Positions 1-14,400 of a stretch of 64,000 nt of DNA are shown one piece after another (the stretch's first letter is position 1; the number at the start of each line of letters is the position of its first letter). Where the stretch lies: the NCBI GenBank assembly GCA_034336665.1, contig JAPFBE010000003.1:66445352-66509351 (forward strand), written 5' to 3'. The stretch is from Luscinia megarhynchos. Its lineage: Eukaryota; Chordata; Aves; Passeriformes; Turdidae. The position numbers and the translations under genes are program-made. Below the pieces are notes generated by a model. The model made no database searches. It was not told where the DNA came from and saw only the letters and a program-made list of their open reading frames with translations.

Positions 1-314
1 GGGAGAGCAGGTGACCACAGGCCTGCACAAGAAGCCTCCTCAGGACATCAGCTAAATGCCAAGTTAACTTAAATTAAACTATTACCCTCTCCTTAGGTAA
101 GTCACTTTGCTGACAGAATTTTGATGAATTCCTTCAGCTTAAAGACTCTCATGTACACAAGTTTACCAAACATAAAATAACACACCAGGTGTCATAGCAG
201 TGAAGTTAAGAATTACAAGGCCATCTCTGATTTCAACTAAGAATTCCATGCTAGAACTACTGTTAGAAATCACTGGCAGAGGTGGACAGTGTCAGCCATT
301 ACAGAATTAGTATA
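1..314. other. BRCA2 intron 20 sequence, nothing recognised
   Basis: This is AT-rich sequence downstream of BRCA2 exon 20. I looked on the minus strand for exon 21 (the tower-domain helix that follows exon 20 in human) and did not find it, so exons 21–27 lie outside the window. No repeat or regulatory motif stands out. Confidence 0.6.
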
Positions 315-317
315 TAG

Positions 318-1880
318 CTGAAGTGGAAGGTTATTGGTCCAAACCCCCTGCTCAAGTAGGGTCACCCCAAGGATGGAGATTTCAAAGCCTCTCTAGCCAA
401 CACTGTCAGTCAACCATCATAATGAAAAAGTGTTTCCTGGTGTCCAGAGGGAACTTCCTGTGTTCCCAGTTTGTGCCTATTTGGCTCTGGACCTGTCACT
501 GGACACCACTGACAGAAGCCTAGCTCCCATCTTCTCTGCACTGTCCTTTCATGTATTTAAGTACATTGATCAGATGTCCCTGAGCCTTCTCCAAGTTCAA
601 TGGTCCCAGGTCTCTCAGCATTTCCTATGTCAGATGCTCCAATTCCTCAAATACATTCAGGGCTCTTTGTTGTAGTATCTCCAGTGTGTCCATATCTCTT
701 TTGTAGTGAGGAGCCCAGAACTGGACATGCATTCTGCACGTGGCCTTACCAGTGCTAAACAGAACAGAAGGATCACCTTCTTAGACTTTCTGGCAACAAT
801 CCTTAACTTGTCCTCCAGGACCCCCAGGGATCTTTCTGCCACACTGCTTTCCAGCAGGGTGGGTCCCAGCAGTACTGGTGCATGGCACTGCTCCTCCCAG
901 GTGCAAGATTTGCAATTTGTTTTGTTGAACTTCACGAGGTTCCTGTCAGCCTATTTCTTCAGCTGCCAAAATCCCTCTGGATGGCAGCATAATCCTCTAG
1001 TGTATCCATCACTTGTCCTAACTTTCAGCATCAAACCTGCTGTAAGTACACCACCCCATTCTCCAGATCATTAATGAATTTGTTAAAACAGGACTAGGCC
1101 CAGTACTCATCCCCGGCACACACCAGGAGTTACTGGTCTCCAAACAGACTCTGGGCCACTGATCACCACCCTCTAGGCCCTACTGTTCAGACAGTTTCCA
1201 GTCCACCTGCCTGCCTGCTCATCCAGCCCATCCATCAGCTTCTCTCTGCAGATATTAAGGGACACAGTGTCAAAAACCTTTCTGAAGTCCAGGTACACAA
1301 TGGCACTGCTCTCACCTCAAGTGCCCAAGCCAGTTATTTCATCACAGAACATTGTCAGGTTGGTCAAACATGACTTCCCCTGAGTGAATCCTTGCTGAAT
1401 ACTCCAAATCACATATTTTTCCTTTGTGTGCCTGTTAACAGGATTATTCCAGGATTATTTGTTCCATCACCTTCTCAGGGATCTGGGTAAGGCTCACTGG
1501 CCTGTAGTTTTCTGCTCCTTCCTGTCTTTTCTGAATACAGCAGATACATTTTGCTTTCTTCCAGTCTCCAGGCACCTCTACCAATCAACTAATGATCATT
1601 CAAAGAGGATCAAAAGCATCCCCACAGACATCAGTCAGCTCCTTCTGAGTTAATCCCATCATCAGCCATGGACTTAGATATGTCCAGTTTGCTTGAGTGT
1701 TCTCTAACTTGATCCCCTTCCACCAAGGGTATGTCTTCCTGGCTTCAGAATTTCCCCTAGTCTCTGTGGCCTGGGATTGCCAAGCAAGGGCACTCAGTAA
1801 CTCAGCATTCTCGGCCTGTGTCACCAGAGTGCCTGTCCCACTGAGCAGCTCCACTGACCTCAGTATCTGCAGAGTCATGC
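318..1880 (-). mobile_element. Old CR1 LINE fragment in BRCA2 intron 20
   Basis: The plus strand reads as the reverse complement of avian CR1. It starts near 318 with the 3'-end-like text before 'gtccaaaccccctgctcaa' and runs through the 3' part of the reverse-transcriptase ORF, including phrases such as 'cctgtagttttctgctcctt' near 1500 and 'cctgggattgccaagcaagg' near 1769. It is about 1.5 kb, 5'-truncated and diverged, with stops in all frames, so it is dead. Recognition is by eye against remembered CR1 consensus; the exact ends are approximate. Confidence 0.85.
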
Positions 1881-2311
1881 AATTATTCATGAGGAAAGAT
1901 GCTTAGTGCTTGGTCTTGGTCTACTGAGATACATCCTAGCAGTGCCCACCTCTGGATGAAATTTACAGCACCTGAGAGGAATAAAATTATGAATTCTACA
2001 GTTTTGTAGCATTTCCCTGAGAATCCTCTCAAGGATAATTTTTTAGTGGCCTGGCTACCAATATGTTCAAGAGGTGCTTCCAAGATAGCTGCAAAGCCAT
2101 GCAAATAAGCACATAACCATTTTGTACCAAAAGGTCTTGATACACAGGAAGCAAAAACCAGAAACAATACAAAACAAAAACAACAACAACAAAGAAACCC
2201 AAAATCCCATCTCTGCTTCTCTATCACCAGAGAAGATTTTTGACAATTTCTTTAGACTTTCCTGAAATCAAAATGTTCTTAATCTGTGTTCTGAAAGAAT
2301 GAAAGTGTTAC

Positions 2312-2456
2312 CTTCATGCTTTTCATATTCTGCTTGGATTTTTGCAAACAGAGCTTCCAGTTTCTTTTGCTGATCCTCTGCATGCTTGGCAGCTTCCCTT
2401 TCTTCAGCTCGGCTGTTGCGAAAAACGTAGGAACCAGCTGACGTCTTTTCCATCCA
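2312..2456 (-). CDS. BRCA2: BRCA2 exon 20: start of tower domain
   Basis: 145 nt, the same as human exon 20. It opens right after an AG acceptor with W-M-E-K-T-S-A-G and continues into the Lys/Glu-rich helix (E-E-R-E-A-A-K ... E-A-L-F-A-K-I-Q). In the mammalian structures this helix is the first long helix of the tower that rises from OB2. The donor is GTAACA. The last codon is split after its first base, as in human. Confidence 0.96.
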
Positions 2457-5400
2457 CTGAAATAAAAAGATTAAAACTAAACCCAGACTTTAAAAAATTA
2501 GTGTTAACATTATCTAACTTTTCTTTCATACTCACTGTTAAGAAAAATGCTTTAAAAATGAACAGGCAGCAGACCTTAAGTTCTTCCAGTGTAACAGATA
2601 AATGGCAAAACTCCACAGCATTGGTTGGTAACTTGTCAAAGACACACAGAACAGAGCAGTATCCAAAACCAGATGATTTAACAGCTGAAGAAAACATAGC
2701 TTCAAATAGGGGATATCAGTGTTGTACTTCAGATGATGAATGGATCTCACTGGTAGATACAGTAAGATACAAACCACCAAACTCAATGCTTAAAAATACA
2801 CCAGACTGCATTCTACCCAACTTGTCTTTCCACATCTACTGTACTGTCTGTTTTAACACCCTAGATTAGGTGTTGTAGAAGAACTATGCTGTAGTTCTGC
2901 AGATGTTCCTAAACCTTTTCTGCCTGAGATAGTTCCATAGGACTAGAGCCTTGTCCACAACCCTGCCAAAACTGGCTGGCCTGATTTGAAGAGGTGAGTG
3001 AGCTAAACAAGGAGATCCATGGCTGCTGGAAGTGGTCTCTTTCCTTCCCTTCCTTTCCCATTTTCTGCACAGTTCTGTCTTCTCCTTTGCACTGGTTCTA
3101 GCACATATCTGACCTCAGCTGACTCTATTGGTTTGGTAATTTAATAGACAGCAGTATATTGTGTGTTTTTAATATGATTTGTTACTTTTTTCTAGTTTAA
3201 TGAATTAAGTTTCCTGAGTAACAGGACCAGGTGAATTCCAGGTTTAGAACAGAGAAGAAGCAGGAGCATACAGTGAAAGCAAGATAAGGAAAGGTTGCAG
3301 GACTAATCCTTATGAGGCAGAGAATTGTTGAAATAGGCTCTGCCTACCTCATTAATTGCAGCACCATGTATTGCACCAAACTATGCATTACTCACAGTTT
3401 GACACCTTTAATTAAGGCTACTGTGATTCCTACATTTCTTGACTCTTGAGGTAAAAGGAGACAAGACAGCCCAAATCTTCCTTTTGGTGGCCCATACCTA
3501 CTTTTGGTATGTTTGAGCAAGAGTCTCAGTGTTTAAAAAAGAAAAAAGTACATCAATCTCTTGACATTGCCAGATAGGAAGAAGCACTTTCCTCCCCAGC
3601 CTGGAAACCATTTACTGTGATGCAGTTACAGATTACAGTCCCTTTCTGAGACCTAAATAAATGTTTGTTCTACCAGACAGCTCACATAAGTGCTGCAATT
3701 TCTTCCATTAAAGTAACAATCTAAACAGCAAAGTAATGATCCAAACCAAATGTTGCTAGTACCTCTGCAGAATTCCTTCTACATCCATTAACAATAATGT
3801 AATACCTTAGAAAGAAGGAAATGAAAAAAGAATCCTAGATACACATGCCAAGTATAACCTGCTCTGAGAAAAGTTAATAAAATATGAAAATTGTGTCCTG
3901 GTTAAACTGTTTACATTAAAAGGATTGATTATTAACCGAAATATTGGGTTTTTTTGTGTCTGGTACTGTTATAAAACCATGTAGTTGCAGAGAAGTCTGA
4001 CTGCAGTATTAAAAAACTCTGGATATCAAATGGTATTTAAAAAATCTTAACTCTTCTTTACACCATAATTACATACTGTATTTTCAGTAATATTACACAA
4101 TACAGTCAGCTACATTTAAGAAAAAAATATCCTACCAAAGTTCAGAAATATGTAATTTTCTGTTAATGTGTTAATAATAAAACAAGTGCTGTACTTTTTA
4201 GAGTACTGAATTGGAATTCAATTATTTCTGGCTATTTGAAGCTGAAAGCAAAGCCATCCAAAAGATACTGAACACAAAATAAAATTTTTCTTATTGCAGG
4301 ATACTCCAGTCCTGAAATACTAAATACATACACAATGCAGGAACCACTCCTGTTTATTTTACATATAATGATATCTTAAAAAAAAAATTAGCTCTCTATA
4401 TTGTGTGTGATTTGAGGAATGACATAGCAATTAATTAATATAATTGAGATCTCACAGAACCCTGTTAGATTCATAAAATACTTACACCATACCTGAACAG
4501 GGTAAGTTCTCAGAATAACCACATCAATACACCCCACGGCACCCCCCTCACTGTAGAGCGATGACAGAGGCAAAGGGAAGGGCCTGGGATCCCGGTGAAA
4601 TCCTAGTTTTGTGTGCCATCGCACACGGCGAGTGCTGTTCGCTGAGATCTGAGCAAGGGAAAGGCTGAATGAGAAACTGTCACTGCTAAGTCAGAGTTAT
4701 ACCCAACTTATTTTATCTACAGGAATATCTACCTATCTATTTTCACACTGACCTCACGAAGAATATATTGCTTTTGCACCTGAGCAGATCACATTTTAAT
4801 TTCAAGGTTTCCTTTCACATTGAAGAATTTATTTTAAACAGAATCTAAAAATCTCTGGGAAATGAAAATCTATGAGTCAAACCATTGCTTTGTACCAGAG
4901 GAGCAATTTCAGTATTATGCTGAAAGCCCTGTTTAAAGTTAAAGCTCTTTAACTAACCTCAAATGAGCCCAGGCCCTCTCCCACCAGTTCACCCTCTCAT
5001 GACTTGGTTTCCCCCTTCCCTCCCCAGTTCTTCCTCCAACTTCCATATTATCTGAGATGGATAAATACTTTTTTGCAACTTGGTGTTTAACTAAAGTAAG
5101 GAGCTGGAACTGCCAAAACACATAGCAAAACATGGAAGAATTTTATACTACAAACTTCTCTTCAAACTATATTGAATAACATCCTTATATCATGTCTTAC
5201 AAATCTGGTTATTAAACTTCAACAAAGTTCCATCTGTTTGTAAAGCCCCAATAACTTTTGCTGTTTACAAAATGTGGCTCAACTAAGTAGCATTCATCAC
5301 ATATCTCAGTCACATCCAATCAAGCTGAATTAATATTTTTTATTTACCTTCAACATAAGGGAATCTGGGGCTTCCAGTGGTGTGCATCCATTTTGAGGAC

Positions 5401-8400
5401 CAACAAGTTCTGCTCCATGCACTATGATCTTCTGACCAACAGTCAGCCTTCTTCTATCCAAGAAAGCTTTGAGAGGTGGATCCAGAAGAGCTCTGATCCC
5501 ATACCAGCCATCAGTAACTTCAATTAAAGCTGCTGCTTTTTTACTTTCCATGTTCTTATTGCTACTGCCAGGAGATGCAACTGCGTTCAGCGATATGATT
5601 TTGGAAATGCACAGTACAAGTGTTTTACCTGCTGCATCATCTCTTTCCATTATTTTTTTGATTGCTGATCGTTTACTTTTATCAACTTCTAAATCATACC
5701 TACAAAAAGAATTTGTGCTTTGTTACAGCAAACAAAATCCATCATTATTTTTCTTTAAACACAATTGTAGCAAACTGTTGGTTACTCAATCTATATGCAT
5801 AAGCACCACTGCAGCAAAGCAAATGTTCTCTACATTTTTACAAGTAACAACACACTATGTTTTTAATACTGCTATGCCTAAGTTGAACAATACAAACATT
5901 CTGCTATGTAGTGAATGCAAGATAGATGTGTTTATTTTGTAATACTGACAAACCAGAAAGCACACAGTAACACAAATTACAGCTCCCAATATATTGCTAT
6001 ACACATACCTATATTTCAGCTGCAACAGGACCATTTCGGGTGTCAAACATCTGTTAGCAAATTCATGTGGGAAAGACACTTCCATGGCTGCTAATTTCCA
6101 TACAATCCATCTGTAGTGATTGTAAACCCAGGCCTCTGTTATTAGATTGGGATCCACACCAGGAGTGTCACAGAGGGCTCTGCAGATAAATTGTTAACAA
6201 ATTAACCTGAAATCCACAAATCCACTGCAAATTTTAACTTGCCTATTTTTTAGACTATTCACACCGTTGAAGAATTTCCAGCAATTTTCCAAATTGACTT
6301 TTCTTTCTTTAATGATCAGTGAAGATCAATCACTAGCAACATTAATCTACATAGCAAATTTACAATCCTATAATATCTTTATTTACACTAACAGAGGTGT
6401 ACTAAAAATGCATAATAAAAAAACAGTAGTCAGAGGCTTTAAAGTACCACTGTGTTGGATTTATTCTAGGAGACAATAGAATTGCTAAGTAATAAATAAC
6501 ATAGTTGTCCTAAGTTCATAAGTAACAGTACCTGTAAAACTCCTTCTTCCCAGCTTTTCCCTCATCTGTAGGTATTAGCCATCCTCCATCAGCAAGCTGC
6601 ATTCCATTTCCAGCTAACAAATACTCCTTACTGAAAAAGTCTTTGATGAGAAACTGGAAAGATTCTGCATTTGTGCTGTTAACTTGTACACACTGTTTTG
6701 AAACACCCAATGTGTATAGCTGAAAAAAAATCAGACAGAAAAGACAAAAAAATAACAATACAGTAAGAATTCAACACAGAGTCTAAATATCCAATATTAT
6801 AAATTTAGATTAAATATTTCCTTAAGGTTGAGACAGCTTTTGTATGACCTTGCCATTTCATATGTAAGCCATGGAGAATGGAGGACTCTCAACAACTGTT
6901 TTAGCAGAACAGTATCACAGTGCTCTTTAAAAGTGTTTAAAAAAATTCAATAGGTTTTGGACTTTTCACTGTACCAAAGGCAAGAGCAATTTCATGTAGA
7001 TTTACCTAAGCTTAAATTTTAACTGTTCTTTTAAACCAGCTCTTCATATAATTCGTGGATTTTTTTTCTGTTTGATTTACATGAGATTTATGGCCTTTAT
7101 TATTTGGAATAGTCTTAAAACCTGGATATATCCTACTTAAGTACTGTAGCAACTGGTATAACAGCTTCTGTAAATACTTACCTAAAAACTGAAAAATGTA
7201 TCTATTCAAAAGCTACTGAGTTTTTATTTGCTATTCTTGAGAAACAGATGCAAGGCAGAAAATAAAAGGAAAGCAATATACCTCTTCTGTAGAATAAAAG
7301 CTAGGAGATTTCTCTTCTACTGCAGTTTTCAGAGAGATTCTATTGCTTGCAGATGTTTTAATGACATAAAGAGTGCCTGGCTGTGAACGAATATTTTGCC
7401 TACATTTCTTTTTAATTCTCATTTCCTGCAGATCTCTGGCACAGCGGAGATTTGTTACCATCCAGGTCACAGCTGCAATTTAAAAATCCCAAAACATCAA
7501 GATCTTTAAAAAGCATCATCAAATAAAGATACACAGTCATACTGTAGCAGATTCAGAGCAGTGTTCTTTCTGTGTCACTATGCAGATTTTTAGAAATTAC
7601 AAGTCTAAATATTAAGTATAATACATTTAGAAAGTAGTGTTTACTGAAGGCATTCGAATATTTATATGAAACAAATTACATATCCTTATTAATTTTATAT
7701 AAGTCCGTGAACTAAACTTCCATCCACATATTTTTCTCATCAGACTGAACTCAGTCTTCATAGAAAACTCCAAATAGAAAAAAATTAGTTGATGACTACA
7801 GAACCCATAATCCTGAAACTTTGGCCTGTTACTGCAGGATCTAATTCTGCAAATATTCATACACCGTTCAAATATACACAAGTCCTTCTAAAAAAACCCC
7901 AGATTATTTGATTGTAAATTAGAGAAATAACACACAGCAGAGCATTCAAGAGAGCTTAGAAGGCATAAGCCCACATTCTTAAATTGAACAGTTGAGCATT
8001 TAAAGTCTGCCTCTTTGAAAACGATACAATCAAGCATTTATATGGCTAAATCTACATTTTAATTAGAGAATAGAATAAAAAGAAGCTTCCGTAAAAGTGA
8101 ATTAAGTACAGCAAGGCTAATCTAAGACTCCTAGGTTATTTTACCTATGAAGTATATAAGAAGAATCAAGTATCAAATGAACAATAAGCTGTCTTGTTTC
8201 TAAGCACTGTGTGAAATACTTTTCATCTTCCCAATTAACTTTGGAGATAAACAGGATATGTTCTTCTAGGAGTGCAATATAAAATATTAGGAAAGTAGTA
8301 CTTTCCTAATTTTCCTGCCAAAATAAAAAAACAGCCTCAAAAGAAACTTCTTTTTATTAAAAAAGAAAAAAAAGGAAGTCTGACAAGTTACACAATAACC

Positions 8401-11400
8401 CCTTTATAGAATAAACTCTGACAGTTAGTATTTACAACAGTTAAGTGAGTAAACTCTGAAAATACCTAAATTGCCATTTTCTAGGTCAGTGGCTGCTGCC
8501 TGCTGGATATCAGACTGGTGATCTTGAGGGTCAGCAGTATTTTGTTCAGTTCTGATCTGATTTAGTTCCATCTCCTTGGTCATATTTTTGCTGATGGGTG
8601 AGTCACTTCTTTTGCTGCTGCCTTGTTCACATGTAGAAAATGTCAGCTTGGTTTTGAAGGGTGGAATAAAAGTTTTAGCAGCTTTGCCAGGTTTGTACAA
8701 ACTTCTCATTTCTTCACTCTCTTCTGTTGAAGCCTTACAGGGAGTGGAAGTCTCTGCAGCATTGTCTGTAGAGTGCCTGTGAGCACAGTGCTGAAAAATG
8801 GCAGGTTTGGATTGGAATCCTCTGAAGTCTTGATCTGGCAGAGTAAGGGTAGGATTCTTGATTTCTTGTCGTTCTTTAGATGACCTACAAAATGAAAACA
8901 TTAAAGCATACAGATTTCATCTTCCTGACAAAAATCTTTGTCAGGAGTTTTGTATTCTTAATTTAGTAATACAAATTTCTATTCTGAAGCAATAAAAAGA
9001 CAAAGTCTCTGATATTTTAAAACTAGAATACTTAATTTCTATCTATTGAGAAAAGAGAGAGTGTAACAGGGTATAGTTTGTTTAGCATCACACTGGTCTA
9101 CTGCAGCAGCGTGTGTTATATGTGGTAGCAATATTTATATTGTCATAAAATTATTAGTTGGGTAGTAAATTATTACTTATATTTTTAGACAAAGAAGAAC
9201 TCTAAAATTTCTCACCCAAAAGGCTGACAAGTTATGGGTTTTAAAGGCACATGGTACATAAATTTTCTTCTGTCTTTAAAAATGCCTGGAAGACAATTAC
9301 AGAAAAAAATATTTGAAACAGTACATTACACAGAAAATAGAAATTTACAGCACATCTTTTATCTATATCAATGATATATAGAAAAGTCTTCAGAGTGAAT
9401 TTAAACAGCTTTATTCTCTTCCACCCCCAAAAATGTTTGCTCAAACATCTTCTCAGAGAGATCCAAAGGATAAGTGCTCACAATGCTGAGTTCTCAAGAG
9501 TTTGTGTTTATGAGCCAGCAAGATATTTTCAGGCTCCTGAAAGGGAAATGTTTATCATATATTTAACTCCAGGTAGGCTCACCATTCCATTTAGAACTCT
9601 TTCACCAACTTTTATTCTTTTGTTTGAAGTTAAAACAGAAAAAGGTACACACTTGCACAAACTCCTCCTTCCATTATTGAAAGAGATCTTGGAATTATCG
9701 ATGTAACTAAATCATGTCTGCCTGGAATGTAAACCCATTTGTGCTATGCCATTAGGCTGCAAAGAGGAAGTTTCATATAAGAAGTAATTATATAGTAAGT
9801 ATATTACTAGTAAGTCTCCATACAAAGTTAATCAATAAAATATATTCTGGAGATTAATCAATCAAATGCATTCCTCCTACTGAGACTATAATTTGTGAGA
9901 TTTAGGATTTTGAGAGATTTCCTTCTGAACTGGAAATTAAACCAGAGTTCTTGCAGAAGGAATATATTTACAGTCTATGCAATAAGGCATATCATTAATC
10001 ATGTTATTTCAAGTCTGCAGAGACATTACCATAGAAGCTTTTCTGAATTTCCATGACTACATTGACAAATGCAGTAGTTAAGCAAACTTATATGTTAGGT
10101 TATTGGAAATTGAAGAATTCTCAAGATAACAACTGACACTGGATTACTGCTTAGAACACAAGATGACTAAAATTACCATCAGGGGTGCTTTTTGAAGCTT
10201 TCAAAGACCTGGGGGAATCCTTTGTTCTGTTAAATTCAAGCAGAAGCTGCCTCTTAATTGGAGGTTCACCTAGAATAAAAACACAGAGTTTTAAAAGTGA
10301 AGTTCCTTTCAAGCTCAGTTTCTTATCAAAAATTGGCACAATGTAACTGTAATTGCTAAATAAAACACTGAAGCCAGAGCAAGCAGAATTAGCAAGTTTT
10401 CAGGCCACATGTCTAAAATTCCAAACACAGTCACTTCACCACAAATTACAGAAGTTTCTGCTGTACAGAATGACTGCATACTGTGTTACCAAGAGGGACA
10501 ATGAAACTCCACATGACGAAGTCATTAAACTTTTGTGAGCAGTAATTCTTTTCCACCCAAAATTAAAGTCTGTAAGTGTGAAGTTACCAAACATGCTCAA
10601 TTTGCCTCAGGAAGTGCATCAGTGCACTCCAGCAGTACAGCTCTCACAGTGCACTTCACCTGCATCTCTCTTTGAACTTCCAGTAATTAAAGAGTTCCTC
10701 CATACTTCTAAGAGCAGCTCATCTTCTACAGAAGCTGTAAGTAAGGTCAGGGTTCAGCTGTGGCACACTGTTTCAAGCTGGATTGGTAAGAGTCCTTCCC
10801 TGGCTTTTGCTACCTAGCCAAACTTTCCACACTGACCTTTGCACCTGAACCTGTGCAGCCAGGCAGGGACTCTGCTGCAATCTCCCCTCCCCCAAGGAGT
10901 TTTCAGCTAGCCCAGGTTCTTAACTGGTCTAGTCTGTGCAACCATCAAGTACCAACACTCCAGCTCTAGACAGATCAGTTTCAGAAGGCAAGAAAGTGAG
11001 TTTTAGACCAACAACTATTTTTCATATCAGACTAGCAATCTCAATACAAGCAAAACATTGTCCTCACCTGCAATGCAGGTGAAGACAAAAATACTGCTAC
11101 TCATTTTTCAATTTAAAAACCACTAGATTTGTACAGAGAGGAAAAAAAATTAAGTCTGCTCAGAGAGAAAAGGAGCAGCAGCTTTCTTCTGTAAGTTTAT
11201 GGTAAAACAGCAAACCTGCACATCTTCAAAATTACTAATCACAAATTTAGCTTCTACTGTGCATATTTAAGCCTGGAAAGAGTGGATGAACTGCACTGCA
11301 CCAAAGAGTTTTTGCCACTGATACCTAGAGAAAGAACTTGAATATCTCTATGACCTAAAAATCAAAGTGACGTGCAAGAAATCCCCCAAAACCTAAATCA

Positions 11401-14400
11401 ATCCACTATGTAGAAATATGGAGTTGAACATATGTAAGATAAAACACCTACCAAGTGAGTTGTTTTCTTCAAAGCGCCTCTTCCCAAAGCTTTTATTTTG
11501 GAAGTTTTTATCCAGTCTGCCACTGAAGGTCTGCCCAGCATTAATTTGTACTCCAGAACTGGAAAAACTGTCTTCCATGAAAGCTCTTGCACTTTCTACA
11601 GCCTCTACTTCCAAATAATTTTTTGGACTTTGGAGAAGATTAGTATCAATTTCTGCTTTAGCAGCAGCACTGCATGAAATTGCTTCAGACGCTGGTTTTG
11701 ACCCCAGATTCAGCGGCCCTTTTCCAAAAGACACAGTTTCTTCTTGCTGCAAGTTATTTTCAAATGATGTTAACTGCTTGTTTTCCTGATTGTATGGTGT
11801 GTGCTCAGGCATTTTGACATGGTAAGTACTAGGAAGATACTTTATTTCCTGCAGGCAGGTGCTTTTAAAGTCAGAGTTTTGATTGCAGCTTTTTTCACTT
11901 TTGAATTCTGAGATCACCTTATCTGTTAAAGATTTTACATGTTGACCACTGTCTTTAATGGAACTAAGTTGATCTGTAGTGCAAAGCCCACTATTAAATA
12001 AATAATCAGATTCTTCTAAAATTGCCTTTGCTTTTTGATAGGCATCTTTAGAAATTTTTACCTGTTTTCCACTAGCAGTGCTGAAGCCAAAAGCAGAATC
12101 TGAAATCAATTCAGGGCTGGTATTTTCATCTCCTTTTGATGAAACTACCTGTGTTCTCCTAGGAAGTACTTCAGTGTCCTTTTTGCACTTTTCAACATCT
12201 TCCTCAACTAAAAATGTTTCTTGTGCATGTGGTGAATGATTACCTTCCATTTCAGAAAAGAGTTGTCTAGCTTTCCTGAGTGACTCTTCTGAAAGCTGTA
12301 CAGGCTTTCCACTTGCTGTACTAAAAAATCCAAAATTGCTTGTAGAAGCATCTGATGGCTTTATCTGCTTATTTGGAACAAAGTGGCCTAAAAGCTTAAT
12401 ATTCTGCTCGAAGGATTGCTTCTGAAAATTTGAAACAGACTTTGCATCTGCAGATGTGTTTCCTTCTCGGTGACTGTCTTCATCAGCACTTGCATTTACT
12501 TTAATAAATTGGGATGTGGCTGAATTAACCTCTTCATTTGTTGTAGCATTAAAAAGTTCAGCAGAATTAGGATACTCAGTGTGAAGGACTACAGATGAAT
12601 TTCTAGTAATTTCTGTTTGATTCGTTTTTGAGTTAGGCTCAATTTCATATTTTACAGCTTCACTGCAGTCCTGAAATATTTGTCTGACTCTTGCTAATGC
12701 ACTTTCTGAAACAGACACAGCTCTCCCTTTTGCTGTGCTAAACACAGTTTGTTTCAGATCATCACTTTGCTTTTCAACCTTAAGAGTTGTTTCTTTTAAC
12801 CTGTTAAAATTAGTTTCCTCTTCAGGATGACTCATTAGTGATTTGTTTTGGCAAGCATTAGCTATGGTGTCTATGAAGCAATTTTTATCAGCAGCAGGTT
12901 CATTCAAATGTTCTAAGTCAAATTCCTTACTGTCACCATTCATGTAAGAGCAGCTACTTTTTGAATCTAAGAGGAGTGATTGATCAGCTTTATTGTTGCT
13001 CTCCTTAACAAATAAAGCATTTTTTGTATCTCCAGGCACACAGTTATCTTCGAGGTCATGTGGCACCTTCATTAAATGCAGAGATGCAGCAGAGTGCACA
13101 GGAAAATCATGTGTGTTTTTTGAATCATCCCTTTTTCTTGGTGAGTAGGGCACCTTTTGCTCTGCAAGCAAGCTTCTATCTTCAGACAAATGAGTTCTAC
13201 TTAAAGCATCACTCTTCTGTCCTATACAGGATTCCAATGCTGACTTTCCAGGTTTGACATCAGCTTTTTTATGTGCATGTGAAGTTACTAAACTCCCTTC
13301 ACAAGCTTCACCTAGATCAACAAATCTATCAACTTCACCAGGATCAAGAATCACAGCATGTTTAATAGGACTGCTCTCTACTGCCTGATTAAACTGATCT
13401 CCAAGCTCTTCAGGAACAAGCTTTTCATTAAAATTGAGTTTTTCTGAGTCACACTGAGCAATACTTTCAATACCTAAATCACAGTCTTTAACACAGTTCT
13501 TGCCAAATTTCCTTTTCTTGATGAGGTTCTCAAAATTGTCACTATGCTCCTTTCCTACATCAACATCTGCAAAAAACTGTTCCGCTTTAGCCAAAAATCC
13601 ATCAGCAATTGCTATTTTCTTGCCACTAGCAGTATGAAAACCAGTCAGATAACTCCCTTCCACTTCATTTCCCCCACATTTACCTCTTGTTCAAGAGGTA
13701 TTTGATAATGATGGTAAGAACTTATTTCTATTCTGCTTTCATTCACTAGGAGGTCCTTATCATGAGTGGTGTCTTCTATATTTTTACAATTTGTTTTTTC
13801 TTTATCAGAGTTCTCCAAAACATTTACATCTCCTTCTCTGCACTGTACACTGAACAAGGGTAGAGAATGATCCAAAACTGCATCAAGAATGGAAATATCA
13901 CCAGCAGCTGGAGTCTGAAGCTTTGGTGACAAACATTCATCTTCCTTTCTGTCTTCTCCCTTCTGCTTAGGAGACTGGTTTTCCATCTCGCATGATGCAT
14001 TTAAACTGTGTTCTTCTGCAGTCATAATAGCATCTTCTAGACATGTTACATCTAATGAGTGGTCTTGCAAATTGCCTTCATCATCTCCTTGATTTAAAAT
14101 TTGTTTGGAAGTTTTATAATTCTGCTTATGATTTTTAGTGGATAATAGGCTGTTGAGAATGTTAATGCTACTGAAGCTAACATTTTCAGTATTATTTACT
14201 GATATTTTGGTCTTATTTTCCAAGTTTTCCCTGAATGCTGTACTAGTATTTTCCTCATTTTTATTCTGTGCATGATAGGAAACAGAACCTGTGTGGGAAA
14301 CACGATTCACACTTTTGAAATCTGAAACACAAACAGTTTTTTCCTTGCTTTCTTTTGTCAGGCATCTGGAAGAATTACTGTTAGAAGACATAGATCCATT

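Larger units (their letters stand above)
2457..11451 (-). other. BRCA2 introns 11–19 (excluding the exons listed separately)
   Basis: Between exons 11 and 20 the intron blocks are 2457–4492, 4649–5347, 5700–6008, 6180–6531, 6720–7281, 7473–8465, 8885–9215, 9286–10176 and 10270–11451. All are AT-rich. I see no further exons, no clear CR1 and no RNA gene in them. Short ORFs here are chance openings. Confidence 0.7.
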
